Under the pieces are notes generated by a model, which was given only the letters and a program-made list of their open reading frames with translations, searched no databases and was not told the DNA's origin. 64,000 bases of DNA, from positions 4,960,001 through 5,024,000 of the forward strand of contig NZ_CP134053.1 of assembly GCF_031583065.1 (NCBI RefSeq), written 5' to 3'. Within the stretch, counting starts at the first letter, position 1, and the number at the start of each line of letters is the position of its first letter. A program made the position numbers and the translations under genes. This DNA comes from Streptomyces sp. CGMCC 4.7035 (GTDB lineage: Bacteria; Actinomycetota; Actinomycetes; Streptomycetales; Streptomycetaceae). Shown here piece after piece: positions 28,185 to 36,261 of the stretch.

Positions 28185-28601
28185 ATGACTGCTGTTGCCC
28201 GCCCGCGCAAGACCAAGGCAATTGTTTTCGGCGCTGTCGCGCTGGCGTTTTCCGCGGTGATCGTGACCGCGGCCGGGTACTGGTGGCACGAGCACAACAG
28301 GCCCAGCCAGGCGTCCAAGGCCGACTGCGTACTGGCGCAGCAGCTCGTCGACTCCACGCGGCAAATCCCCAGCGACAAGGCAGCCGTTGATAAGTGGGAG
28401 AAGAGTGCGCAGCAGCGCAGGTATCAGCTCAAGGACGGATACCTCGGCGCCAGCATCTCGAATTACGAAGGGCTTGCGGCCCAGAACGCGAGGGGCGAGG
28501 GCGCGCCCTCGGTCAAGGAAGTGCGGCATCTTCAGGACCAGGCCAGCGGCCACTGCGTAGACGCCAACGTCAAGCTTTCGTTCCCTTCGATTTCCTCCTG
28601 A
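28185..28601 (+). CDS. Small single-pass membrane protein, unknown
   Basis: 138 residues. KTKAIVFGAVALAFSAVIVT near residues 10-30 is a single transmembrane helix or uncleaved signal; the remainder is a soluble, charged, mainly helical domain (DKAAVDKWEKSAQQRRYQLK, VKEVRHLQDQASGHCVDANV) expected outside the cell, with two cysteines (ADCVLAQQ and GHCVDA) that could pair. ATG 28185 is preferred to GTG 28182 because GGAGG at about 28173-28177 is well spaced. I do not recognise a family. It is placed 26 bases before the ABC ATPase, so it may be an accessory of the exporter or the sensor. Confidence 0.65.
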   Translation: MTAVARPRKTKAIVFGAVALAFSAVIVTAAGYWWHEHNRPSQASKADCVLAQQLVDSTRQIPSDKAAVDKWEKSAQQRRYQLKDGYLGASISNYEGLAAQNARGEGAPSVKEVRHLQDQASGHCVDANVKLSFPSISS

Positions 28602-28627
28602 CACTCTGCGTAAAGGGAATTCAGCTC

Positions 28628-29398
28628 ATGGCCATGACGCAGGGAACGGGAAATGCCGCAGCCGTTGGTGAGTACATCGCCGCGGCCGTGGATCTGGTGA
28701 AGACCTACAACCAGGGAGAGACGCAAGTCAGGGCCCTGGACGGAGTGACAGTCGGCTTTGCCCGAGCGCAATTCACGGCTATCGCGGGCCCGTCGGGCTC
28801 GGGCAAGTCGACGTTGATGCACTGTATGGCCGGCCTCGACGCGGCCACGTCGGGCCACATAGCCCTGGATGGCACGCAGTTGAACGGCCTGTCCGATCGG
28901 GCGCTGACCCGGGTGCGGCGGGACAAGGTCGGCTTCGTCTTCCAGTCGTTCAACCTGCTGCCGCAGCTGACGGCTCTTGAGAACATCGCGCTGCCTGTCA
29001 CCATGTCCGGCCGGCGTCTGGACCGCGATCTGCTCGACCACCTTGTCGGCGTGCTCGGCATCGGCAACCGGATGTCCCATCGGCCGAGCGAACTGTCCGG
29101 CGGCCAGCAGCAGCGCGTGGCGCTGGCCCGGGCCCTGGTGGCCCGGCCCGCCGTGGTCTTCGCCGATGAGCCCACCGGCAATCTGGACTCGCGCTCGGGC
29201 ACGGAGGTACTCGACTTCCTGCGCCGCTCCGTGCGCGACCTCGGCCAGACCGTGGTCATGGTGACGCACGACCCACGTGCCGCCGCCTACGCCGACCGCG
29301 TGCTCGTCCTCGCCGACGGACGCATCGTCGACGACGTCGACACGGCGTCCGGCTCCGATGTCACCCTGGCACTGGGCACCGTGGGGAGGGCCGGATGA
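28628..29398 (+). CDS. ABC transporter ATPase (LolD/MacB type)
   Basis: 256 residues of the MacB/LolD-type ATPase that partners FtsX-like permeases. Walker A GPSGSGKSTLMHCMAGLD near 54, Q-loop VFQSFNLLPQLTALENI, signature ELSGGQQQRVALARALVA, Walker B VVFADEPTGNLDSRS and H-loop VMVTHDPRAA are all present. ATG 28628 is preceded by AAAGGGAATT. Stop overlaps the permease start (ATGA). Such pairs export peptides, lipoproteins or antibiotics by a mechanotransmission mechanism, and are often governed by the adjacent two-component system. Confidence 0.93.
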   Translation: MAMTQGTGNAAAVGEYIAAAVDLVKTYNQGETQVRALDGVTVGFARAQFTAIAGPSGSGKSTLMHCMAGLDAATSGHIALDGTQLNGLSDRALTRVRRDKVGFVFQSFNLLPQLTALENIALPVTMSGRRLDRDLLDHLVGVLGIGNRMSHRPSELSGGQQQRVALARALVARPAVVFADEPTGNLDSRSGTEVLDFLRRSVRDLGQTVVMVTHDPRAAAYADRVLVLADGRIVDDVDTASGSDVTLALGTVGRAG

Positions 29399-32016
29399 AC
29401 CCCTCCTGGCGCGCGAGCGTCCTGGGATCGCAACTGGCCGAGCTGCTCCGGCGGCCCGGCCGACTGGTGACGACCGGGATGTCGGTCCTGGTGGCCGCCT
29501 TCGTGGTTTTCGCTACGGTCATGGCCCAGCAGATCACCACGAACACCACCGTCGACCACTTCCGCGGCACACCTGAAGCCGCAAGCCTGGTCGCAACCCC
29601 CAGCGGGGATTCCGCGGCCATCAGCGGTACCACGCTCAAGAAGATCCGCGCGTTGCCCGGTGTGGCCGAGGCCGTCGGCCGTGTGCAGACCGGCGCACCG
29701 CTCGCCGGTCCGTCCGAGCACTGGCTGGAACTGCACTCCGACCCCGGCACCGGGCCGCTGTCCGAGGTCCGGCTCGTCAAGGGAACCTATCCCGACCGCG
29801 CCGGTGAGATCGCCGTCAACAACCGGGCGGCCGAAGAACTGGAGCTCGCCCCCGGCACCCGCACGACCCTGAAGATCGCCGACCGCAAGGACGGGGACAA
29901 GACCATCAAGGTCACCCTCACCGTCACCGGTGTGGTGAAGAGCACCGCGACCGCCGAGCAGAAGGCCGGCGGTTACACCACCGACGCGCTTGTCGCGCCC
30001 CTTGCGGATCAGCCGGGCTTCCAGCACGTGGACATCCGCGCCAAGGACGGTGTCCCGGCGAGCGAGCTGTCCGAGCAGGTGCGCGGCGTACTCGACAAGG
30101 CGCCCTCCGCCGCGTCGCTCAAGTCCGGCAGCACCGTGCGGGCCCAGGAAGCACGCGAGGCCCTGAACGGGAACGTCCGTGAGTTCTTCCAGGTCATCTC
30201 CGTGTTCCTGACCGTGGCCGTGGCGGCCGCGGCCATGGTCGCCACCTCGGCCTTCCGCATCGTCTTCGCGCAGCGGCTGCGGCAGTTGGCACTTCTGCGC
30301 GCCATCGGTGCCCCGCAGGGCCGGCTGGTGACCGCTCTCGCCGTAGAGGGCGCCCTGGTGGGCGCGGTCTCGGGCTCGCTGGGTGTGCTGATGGCGCTGG
30401 CCGCCGGATACCTCGCCCCGTCGGCCTCCCGCATCCTCGCGGGAGAGGAGCTGTCGGCACCGGGCTTCCCCGTACTGCGTGCCGTGCTGGTGGTCGTGGG
30501 AGCCGTGCTGGTGACGGTCTGCGCGGTCCTGGCCCCCGCCCTGTCGGCGGCCGGCGTGTCACCGCTCCAGGCACTGCGCGCCGCCGGCACCGTCACGGGC
30601 GAGCGCGGCATCAACCACACCCGGCTCGCCGCCGGAATCCTCCTCGCCATTGCGGCCACGGGGCTCGCCGTTCTGCAACTCCGCGATCTGCCCCAGCCCG
30701 GGCAGATGGATTACGACCGCGAGAACGCCATGATGGTCACCGTCGCCTCGGCCGGCTTCGCCTTTCTGGCGCTCATCGCCCTGGGCCCGCTCCTGGTCCG
30801 CCCCGTGCTGGCCGTGGCCGGGTGGCCGTTGCGCCGGCTGGGCAGCACCGGCAGACTGGCCGTCAGCGGTGTCGGAGGCACGCCCCGCCGTGCCGCGTCC
30901 GTATCCGTCGTCGTCGCCCTCGGTGTCGCTCTGGTCTCCGGCGCCCTCGTCAGCATCGACGGCCTCAACCGCCATCTGGAACGCACCGCCGCCGTCGACT
31001 CCCCCGCCGACTTCCGGGTCGCGGGTGACGGCAAGGGCCTGGACGCCGGCGTCGTACGGCAGTTCGCCACATCCCCCCAGCTGATCCATGTCACCCGCTA
31101 CCGCAGCGTCCAGGTCACCATCGGCCCCAAGGGGGCGGCCAAGGAGATCGAGGTCTCGGACCTGGATCCGTACGCCCTGCCCACCGGCAAGTCCATCGGC
31201 ACCGTCACCGGCTCCCTCGGGGACCTGGGCCCGGGCAGCGCGGTCGTCGCATCCGGCGTGGCCGACCTCCTCGGTGTCAAGGCGGGCGACACCCTCACCC
31301 TCCCTCCCCCACTCCCGGCTTCGCTCGAGCGGGGGGACCCCCATCGCCGCGGCAGCATCAAGCTGACCGTCGCCGCCACGCTGCCCGGTGACGGCCCGGG
31401 CATGGCAGACATCCTGGTCGCACCCGCCGACCTCGACCGGATGGGCGCCTCCAAGAGGGCGACGGGCATCTTCGCCGACGCCGCCACCGAGGGCCTCGCC
31501 GGCCGCGGCAAGGCGCAGCGGGCGCTGGAAGCCCTGATCCGTGAACACCTCTCCCATCGGGACGACGTCACCATCAGCGTCCTGGCGGAAGCCCGGGACC
31601 ACGACCGGAACACGATCCAGATGACGGGCACCATCGCACTCGGGCTCCTCGCCCTGACTGTCCTCATCGCCGTCGTCGGCGTCACCGCCACCACCAGCCT
31701 GACCGCGATCGAACGCACCCGTGAGTTCGGACTGCTGCGCGCTCTGGGACTGGGCGGCAGCGCGCTGCGCCGGATCATCACCGTGGAAGCCGGCCTGTAC
31801 GGAGTCCTCGGCGGCGTCCTCGGCCTGGCCCTCGGCATTCCCTACGCCTGGTTGCTCATCCGCATCATCGTCACCGACCCACCCTCGCGGCTGCCCGGAG
31901 GACAACTGCTGGCGGTCTTCACCGCCCTGACGATCCTCACGGCCCTCGCCGGACTCCTGCCCGCGCGTCGCGCCACCCGTATCACCCCGATGACCGCACT
32001 GAGCAGCACCGAATGA
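29395..32016 (+). CDS. FtsX-like ABC permease
   Basis: 873 residues with the duplicated FtsX layout: N-terminal helix (LVTTGMSVLVAAFVVFATVM), large extracellular domain about 50-255, first FtsX core from about 258 (FFQVISVFLTVAVAAAAMVA, QLALLRAIGAPQGRL), central helices, a second extracellular domain about 510-735, and a second FtsX core from about 740 (GTIALGLLALTVLIAVVGVT, FGLLRALGLGGSALRRI), ending TPMTALSS. Starts with ATGA overlap after the ATPase. The second extracellular domain contains an in-frame palindromic repeat (31304-31350) encoding PPLPASLERGDPHRRG, out of character with its surroundings. Membrane partner of the ATPase at 28628; substrate unknown. Confidence 0.92.
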   Translation: MNPSWRASVLGSQLAELLRRPGRLVTTGMSVLVAAFVVFATVMAQQITTNTTVDHFRGTPEAASLVATPSGDSAAISGTTLKKIRALPGVAEAVGRVQTGAPLAGPSEHWLELHSDPGTGPLSEVRLVKGTYPDRAGEIAVNNRAAEELELAPGTRTTLKIADRKDGDKTIKVTLTVTGVVKSTATAEQKAGGYTTDALVAPLADQPGFQHVDIRAKDGVPASELSEQVRGVLDKAPSAASLKSGSTVRAQEAREALNGNVREFFQVISVFLTVAVAAAAMVATSAFRIVFAQRLRQLALLRAIGAPQGRLVTALAVEGALVGAVSGSLGVLMALAAGYLAPSASRILAGEELSAPGFPVLRAVLVVVGAVLVTVCAVLAPALSAAGVSPLQALRAAGTVTGERGINHTRLAAGILLAIAATGLAVLQLRDLPQPGQMDYDRENAMMVTVASAGFAFLALIALGPLLVRPVLAVAGWPLRRLGSTGRLAVSGVGGTPRRAASVSVVVALGVALVSGALVSIDGLNRHLERTAAVDSPADFRVAGDGKGLDAGVVRQFATSPQLIHVTRYRSVQVTIGPKGAAKEIEVSDLDPYALPTGKSIGTVTGSLGDLGPGSAVVASGVADLLGVKAGDTLTLPPPLPASLERGDPHRRGSIKLTVAATLPGDGPGMADILVAPADLDRMGASKRATGIFADAATEGLAGRGKAQRALEALIREHLSHRDDVTISVLAEARDHDRNTIQMTGTIALGLLALTVLIAVVGVTATTSLTAIERTREFGLLRALGLGGSALRRIITVEAGLYGVLGGVLGLALGIPYAWLLIRIIVTDPPSRLPGGQLLAVFTALTILTALAGLLPARRATRITPMTALSSTE
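31304..31350. repeat. Palindromic GC-rich repeat inside the permease gene
   Basis: The segment runs CTCCCCCACTCCCGGCTTCG, then CTCGAGCGGGGGGACCCCCA and TCGCCGC. CCGGCTTCGCTCGAGCGGG and GGGGGACCCCC give strong fold-back potential. I recognise this type of sequence as a dispersed repeat seen elsewhere in Streptomyces, normally between genes. Here it is read in frame as PPPLPASLERGDPHRR. Confidence 0.6.
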
Positions 32017-32018
32017 AA

Positions 32019-32035
32019 CCGGGGTCCTACCCCGG
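32019..32035 (+). terminator. Short hairpin after the permease gene
   Basis: CCGGGGT-CCT-ACCCCGG, a 7-base-pair stem with a 3-base loop, begins three bases after the permease stop. No U-run follows. It lies between convergent genes and probably ends the export operon. Confidence 0.5.
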
Positions 32036-32039
32036 GTCT

Positions 32040-32864
32040 CCCCCGCGGCTCGCCACTCCAGCCGGACACGTTCCAGGCGGTCGAGGAATAGCTCGAACGG
32101 GGCGCTGTCGTCCATGAGTTCCCGCACCTGCGTCCCGGCGGCCGAGCGCGCGTCGGCGGACTTCAGCGGCAGACGGATGACGGTGACGAAGCCCCGGCGC
32201 GCGAAGCTGTGGACGGTCTGCGGTGCCTCCTCCAGGAAGACCGGCACCTTCAGCGTGAGCAGGTTCTCCTTCAAGTATCCGGCGAAACCGGCGCGTTCGG
32301 GTGCCACCTCCCGGGCGAGTGCGTCGTAGTCGTCGAGTCGGGCGAACCGGAAGGTAAACCCGTCGGGGACCCGGGATCCCTCCCTGGCCACGCTGTAGAC
32401 CTCGGGGCGTCGCACAGGTGCAGCACGCTCTTGAAGCCGACGCCCTTGTGGCCGATCCCGGCGTCGGCGCGCTTGCTGGACAGGGCGATGCTGCACAAGT
32501 CCTTGAAGTTCTTGCCGCCGAACGGCTTGCCGCGATTGGCCACATAGAGGGTGCCGTGCTCACCCTCGTCCTCGTCCAGCCGGATCTCGATACGTCCGTC
32601 GGCGGCGCCGGCCGGGTGCGCGTCGTGCGCGTTCTGCAACAACTCGATGAGCACCCTGCCCTCGTACTCGGGCGCGATGATCGTCTCGGCCACGGCCTTG
32701 GCTTCGCGGGCCGCGTCACGGCCGTCGTCCCAGTCCCGCAGGCAGCCGCGCACCTCGACCAGTGCCTTGTCGTGAACGCGCTTGCGCACGGCGGCCGACC
32801 GGCGCTGCCGCACACGCTCCGCCGACGGTCGCCGGCCCCCCGCTGCCATACCGCTGCTCCCCAC
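32040..32864 (-). pseudogene. Sacsin/Hsp90-like ATPase gene, truncated and frameshifted
   Basis: The 5' part of a large sacsin-type gene with a GHKL (Hsp90-like) ATPase domain. The first frame shows the ATP-binding box VLIELLQNAHDAHPAG, LYVANRGKPFGGKNFKDL and the glycine box GIGHKGVGFKSVLHLCDA. Loss of one base in the G/C run near 32404-32408 moves the frame; the next continues EVYSVAREGSRVPDGFTFRF, LTLKVPVFLEE, RGFVTVIRLPLKSAD and FELFLDRLERVRLEW. Resemblance ends at about 32050, beside the permease terminator, leaving about 270 residues of a protein that is normally far longer. GTG start at 32864. Actinobacterial full-length relatives are large and of unknown role. Confidence 0.7.
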
Positions 32865-33401
32865 CCCGTGCGCCTACCGCCCCGATATGCCGGTGATCCT
32901 ACTGAGCGGGAAGGAGCCCTGAAGGGCGTTTGACACGGGCGGCCCTGTGGCTCTGTGGCGTGCAGCACCGGCAAAGCGGCGCAACATAGCGCGGGATTGC
33001 CGGTTAGCCAAACCGGCAATCCCGCGGATCATTAATGGCCCACCGCCAACACCTGCTCGCATGTCGGAAGGAATCGCGAAGATGACACCAGGTCGACTCC
33101 GAGAGCCCATACCAGCCCCTCGGGTAGCCGCACCACTCACGCCCAAGATCCTGGGACCCCCTTCAGCCCTCCGCAGCACGCAACGACCCCGTCACCGATC
33201 CGGGGTAGCCGACTCTCGGCGCACTCTCTCAGCTGGTCTGGGTGTAACCGCTACCGGCCCTTGCCGCTGTGCCGTTTTTGCCAGCTGACTCCGCAGTGCG
33301 GGGACCCAGCCACCGACTACGCGCAACCGCTGCTCTTAACAGATCAAAACCTGCCGACCATACGTAGCGATGCCGCCTGAGCAAGGACGAAACACTTCGA
33401 A
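32865..33401. other. Intergenic region with a perfect hairpin
   Basis: 537 bases lacking a supported gene. It contains a perfect 16-base-pair hairpin at 32990-33026. The rest (33030-33400) has somewhat lower GC than the neighbouring genes and no frame with coding bias. It could be the attachment or leftover end of the mobile island that follows. Confidence 0.45.
32990..33026. repeat. Perfect 16-bp inverted repeat (hairpin)
   Basis: CGCGGGATTGCCGGTT at 32990-33005, loop AGCCA, then its exact complement at 33011-33026. No U-run follows on either side, so an intrinsic terminator is not obvious. Alternatives are a protein-binding site or an end of a lost element. Confidence 0.65.
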
Positions 33402-33674
33402 ATGCATCAAGAAAGCAAAGAGCTGTCAGGCCCCCGCTACAGCCCTATCCACATTCGGGCTACCTGGGACGGAACGGGGAGCGTGGAAGATGCATCAAGG
33501 GCACTGGGATTCTCACGAGCGAAGGGCTACGACCTCATTCGTCGTGGAGAGTTCCCCTGCCGCGTGCTGCGCATCGGCCGTACGACACGTGTCGTCACCG
33601 CGTCCCTGCTCCGCGTGCTCGAGAGCGGGGTGCCTGAGTACAACGGTACCCACGCTGGCCGCGACACGTCGTAG
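33402..33674 (+). CDS. Excisionase-like small DNA-binding protein
   Basis: 90 residues with a MerR/excisionase-type winged helix: SVEDASRALGFSRAKGYDLI, RRGEFPCRVLRIGRTTRVVT and SLLRVLESG. This is the pattern of AlpA/Xis-like proteins encoded next to integrases in actinobacterial integrative elements, where they direct excision. ATG start; weak upstream purines. No intact integrase follows: next come the IS110 remnant and, beyond an ISAs1 insertion, a broken recombinase-like gene at 36262. Probably a leftover of a decayed integrative element. Confidence 0.7.
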   Translation: MHQESKELSGPRYSPIHIRATWDGTGSVEDASRALGFSRAKGYDLIRRGEFPCRVLRIGRTTRVVTASLLRVLESGVPEYNGTHAGRDTS

Positions 33675-33683
33675 CACGATTCG

Positions 33684-33862
33684 CGCAGAAGCCCCGATGG
33701 AGTGCTTCCCGACGCGGCTTCGTCGTATCACGGGCTCCGAACGCTCGATAGCGGTGAGTCGACAGTTGTGCCCATCGGGGACGCCGCACTCACTCGTGGC
33801 TCGCTCCCTGCAGAAATGCCGTCGGGATGGATCCCCGACGGGGCTTCGCCGTATCACAGCCC
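33684..33862. repeat. Imperfect direct repeats beside the IS110 remnant
   Basis: Two related segments, 33684-33738 and 33810-33862. Both begin GCAGAA, pass through GATGGA and share GACGSGGCTTCGYCGTATCAC with only two variable positions. They lie between the excisionase-like gene and the end of the transposase frame, i.e. on the 3' side of the IS110 gene. No protein is encoded. Confidence 0.6.
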
Positions 33863-34901
33863 CTATGAGCGGGGTGCTGGCTGTAGCTGTCTGACCAGGC
33901 GAAAACCCTCCCGGGCCGCATAGCGTTGGAGGCAACGGACGGTTTCGCGCCGGGTCTTACCCTCCTTGATCCGGCGCTCGTAGTAGTCCTGAGTGCGCAG
34001 ATCGACCCGCAGACGGGTGAACACGATGCGGTGGAGCGCGGCGTTGGCCTGCCGGTCGCCGCCGCGGTTGAGGCGACGGAACTGCCGGCGTCCCGACGAG
34101 CGCTCGACAGGGCTGACACCGCGCAGCACGGCGAACGACGCCTCGCTGTCCAGCCGTTCCGGGTTGTCCCTCTCCGTGATCAGCAACGTGACCGCCGTGT
34201 CCGGACCGATCCCCACCACGTCGAGCAGCTGCGGGGCATGACACTTGACGAGACGGGTCAGACAAGCGTCCACGTCCCGGATCTGCTCGGAGAGCTGGCC
34301 GATCCGGTGAGCCAGCCGACCCAATGCGATCCGAGTGGCCTGCAGCACCGACTCCTCGCAACTGCTCGCGTCCGCGAACCGCGCACAGGAACGGAGGAGT
34401 TCGGCATTGCCAGTCCGGCCAGTTCTTCCCGCAAAGCGGGATCAGCAGTAACCAGGACGGACTTGAGCTGATTGACGGCCTGGGTGCGGGCTTTGACGGC
34501 CGACACCTTCGTGAGTTTGTACATTCTCGCGATCTGCACCGGCCCGTCGCCCGTTTTGGCCCGGCGCGGGTCCGCCCGCTCAACACGGCTCGCGCCGCGT
34601 TCTGGGCATCGAGCGGATCCGACTTACCGCGCCGCCGACGATCCACCCGGTCCATCCAATTCACGTCAAACACGTCCACGCCCTGGACCAGCAGATAGCG
34701 GGACAGGGACGCCCCATAGGAGCCTGTCCCCTCCACCCCGGCCCGCCCCACGGTTCCCGACTTCCTGGCCCACTTCAGCAGATCGCGGTATCCCGCCGCG
34801 GTGGCCGGGAACTCGTCAGTGGCGAGCACCGCCCCCGTCAAGGAGAGCACCGCAGCCACATGGGCGTCCCGGCGTGCTGACGCGCAGGATAGGGTCCGCC
34901 A
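33863..34901 (-). pseudogene. IS110-family transposase, frameshifted
   Basis: A DEDD transposase of the IS110 family in three frames. The N-terminal part has DAHVAAVLSLTGAVLATDEF, GRAGVEGTGSYGASLSRYLL and GKSDPLDAQNAARAVL (RuvC-like acidic residues). A break near 34540 leads to QIARMYKLTKVSAVKARTQA and NQLKSVLVTADPALREELAG; another near 34400 leads to LDVVGIGPDTAVTLLITERD and the C-terminal Transposase_20 domain EASFAVLRGVSPVERSSGRR with NAALHRIVFTRL. The first ten or so residues do not match the family start, and the ISAs1 element begins about 20 bases further on. Two frameshifts make it inactive. Confidence 0.8.
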
Positions 34902-34920
34902 ATTGCACCGCCTGCAGACC

Positions 34921-36251
34921 CAGGGCGGTTTCAAAGTCTTGTGGATCAAGGATCCGTGCTGGTCACGGCATCATGACGATGGGGTCGCGGGCCGCCACGC
35001 ATGCAACGAAGCTCCGGTTGATGCCGGTGACCTACCAAGTCGCCTGTATCGCCCGGAGCTTCGATGTGTCGTCAGTCTGCCACCGTGTGTCTGGTCAAGT
35101 CGCCCTCGCGTCAGCACCGCGTGATCGGCGACCTGCCGTCCCGGCTGGCGACCTTGCCCGATCCCCGTGACCGGCGCGGAAGGCGTCACCCGTTCGTGAG
35201 CGTGCTGCTGACGGCCTGCTCCGCCGTCATGTGTGGGGCCCGGTCCTTCGCGGCGATCGGGCAGTGGGCGCGAAACGCTCCGCAGGACACCCTGGCCCGG
35301 CTCGGCGCCCGGACGGTGTCCGCCTTCACCGTGTGCGTCGCGCCGAGCACGGCGACGATCCGCCGGATCATCAACCGAGTCTGCCCAGGTGGCCTCGCCG
35401 ACCTGCTGGGAAGCGACCCGTCCGGCGCCGACACCCTGGCCGTGGACGGCAAAAGCGCCCGTGGCTCCCGCCACGGTGACACCCCAGCCGCGCATCTGCT
35501 CGCCGCCATGACCGGTGGCGGACTGACCGTCACGCAGTTGCGAGTCCCGGACAAGACGAATGAAATCACCTGCTTCGCCAGCCTGTTGGCCCCGTTCGAC
35601 CTGACCGGGGTGACCGTGACGGCCGATGCCCTGCACGCCCAGCGCGGCCACGCCCGCTTCCTCGTCGAGGAGAAGAAGGCGCACTACGCGCTGTGCGTGA
35701 AGAAGAACCAGGCCGGTCTCTACGAGCGGCTGCACATGCTGCCCTGGAAGGAGGTGACCGCGAAGTTCTACGACCGCACCGAGGGGCACGGCCGAAAGGA
35801 GACCCGCGTGGTGCAGGTCCTGACCGTCGATGACCTCGACTTCCCGCACGCCACACAGGTCGCCCGGGTCGTACGCCACCGCACCTGCCTGAAGACCGGC
35901 AGGCGCAGCCGCGAGACGGTTTACGTCATCACCGATCTGACCAGCCGGGAAGCCTCCCCACAGCGGCTCGCGAAGATCATTCGTTCGCAGTGGGTGATCG
36001 AAAACCGGCTCCACTTCGTGAGGGACACTGCCTTCCGCGAGGACGCCTCCAAGGTGCACACCGAGCATGGCCCGGAGAACATGGCCACCTTGCGGAGCTA
36101 CGCGATCAACTGCCTCCGTGCCGCCGGGCACCACAACATCGCCGCCGGACTCCGCGAGATGTCCTACGAGCCGTTCACCCGTCCCCTGGCACTCCTCGGA
36201 CTCCGCTGACCAGCACAGACGCGCGAACAGTCAGACTTTGAAACCACCCTG
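34921..36251 (+). mobile_element. ISAs1-family insertion sequence, complete
   Basis: A 1331-base element. Ends are imperfect 19-base inverted repeats (18 of 19): CAGGGCGGTTTCAAAGTCT at 34921-34939 against the complement of 36233-36251. The ten bases CCTGCAGACC stand directly before the left end (34911-34920) and directly after the right end (36252-36261), a perfect target duplication of the length expected for ISAs1. One intact transposase gene. The insertion splits sequence that otherwise ran from the IS110 5' side into the recombinase-like remnant. Perfect duplication and intact gene point to a recent arrival. Confidence 0.92.
35064..36209 (+). CDS. ISAs1-family transposase
   Basis: 381 residues with the full DDE (Tnp_1) layout: N-terminal DUF4338-like or H-repeat region DPRDRRGRRHPFVSVLLTAC, then LAVDGKSARGSRHG (first Asp), VTVTADALHAQRGHARFLVE (second Asp), YALCVKKNQAGLYERL, YVITDLTSREASPQRLAKII and the Glu motif QWVIENRLHFVRDTAFREDA, ending HNIAAGLREMS. 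ATG start at 35064, 143 bases inside the element. No frameshift, no missing catalytic residue. Likely functional, in contrast with every other transposase in this window. Confidence 0.92.
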   Translation: MCRQSATVCLVKSPSRQHRVIGDLPSRLATLPDPRDRRGRRHPFVSVLLTACSAVMCGARSFAAIGQWARNAPQDTLARLGARTVSAFTVCVAPSTATIRRIINRVCPGGLADLLGSDPSGADTLAVDGKSARGSRHGDTPAAHLLAAMTGGGLTVTQLRVPDKTNEITCFASLLAPFDLTGVTVTADALHAQRGHARFLVEEKKAHYALCVKKNQAGLYERLHMLPWKEVTAKFYDRTEGHGRKETRVVQVLTVDDLDFPHATQVARVVRHRTCLKTGRRSRETVYVITDLTSREASPQRLAKIIRSQWVIENRLHFVRDTAFREDASKVHTEHGPENMATLRSYAINCLRAAGHHNIAAGLREMSYEPFTRPLALLGLR

Positions 36252-36261
36252 CCTGCAGACC

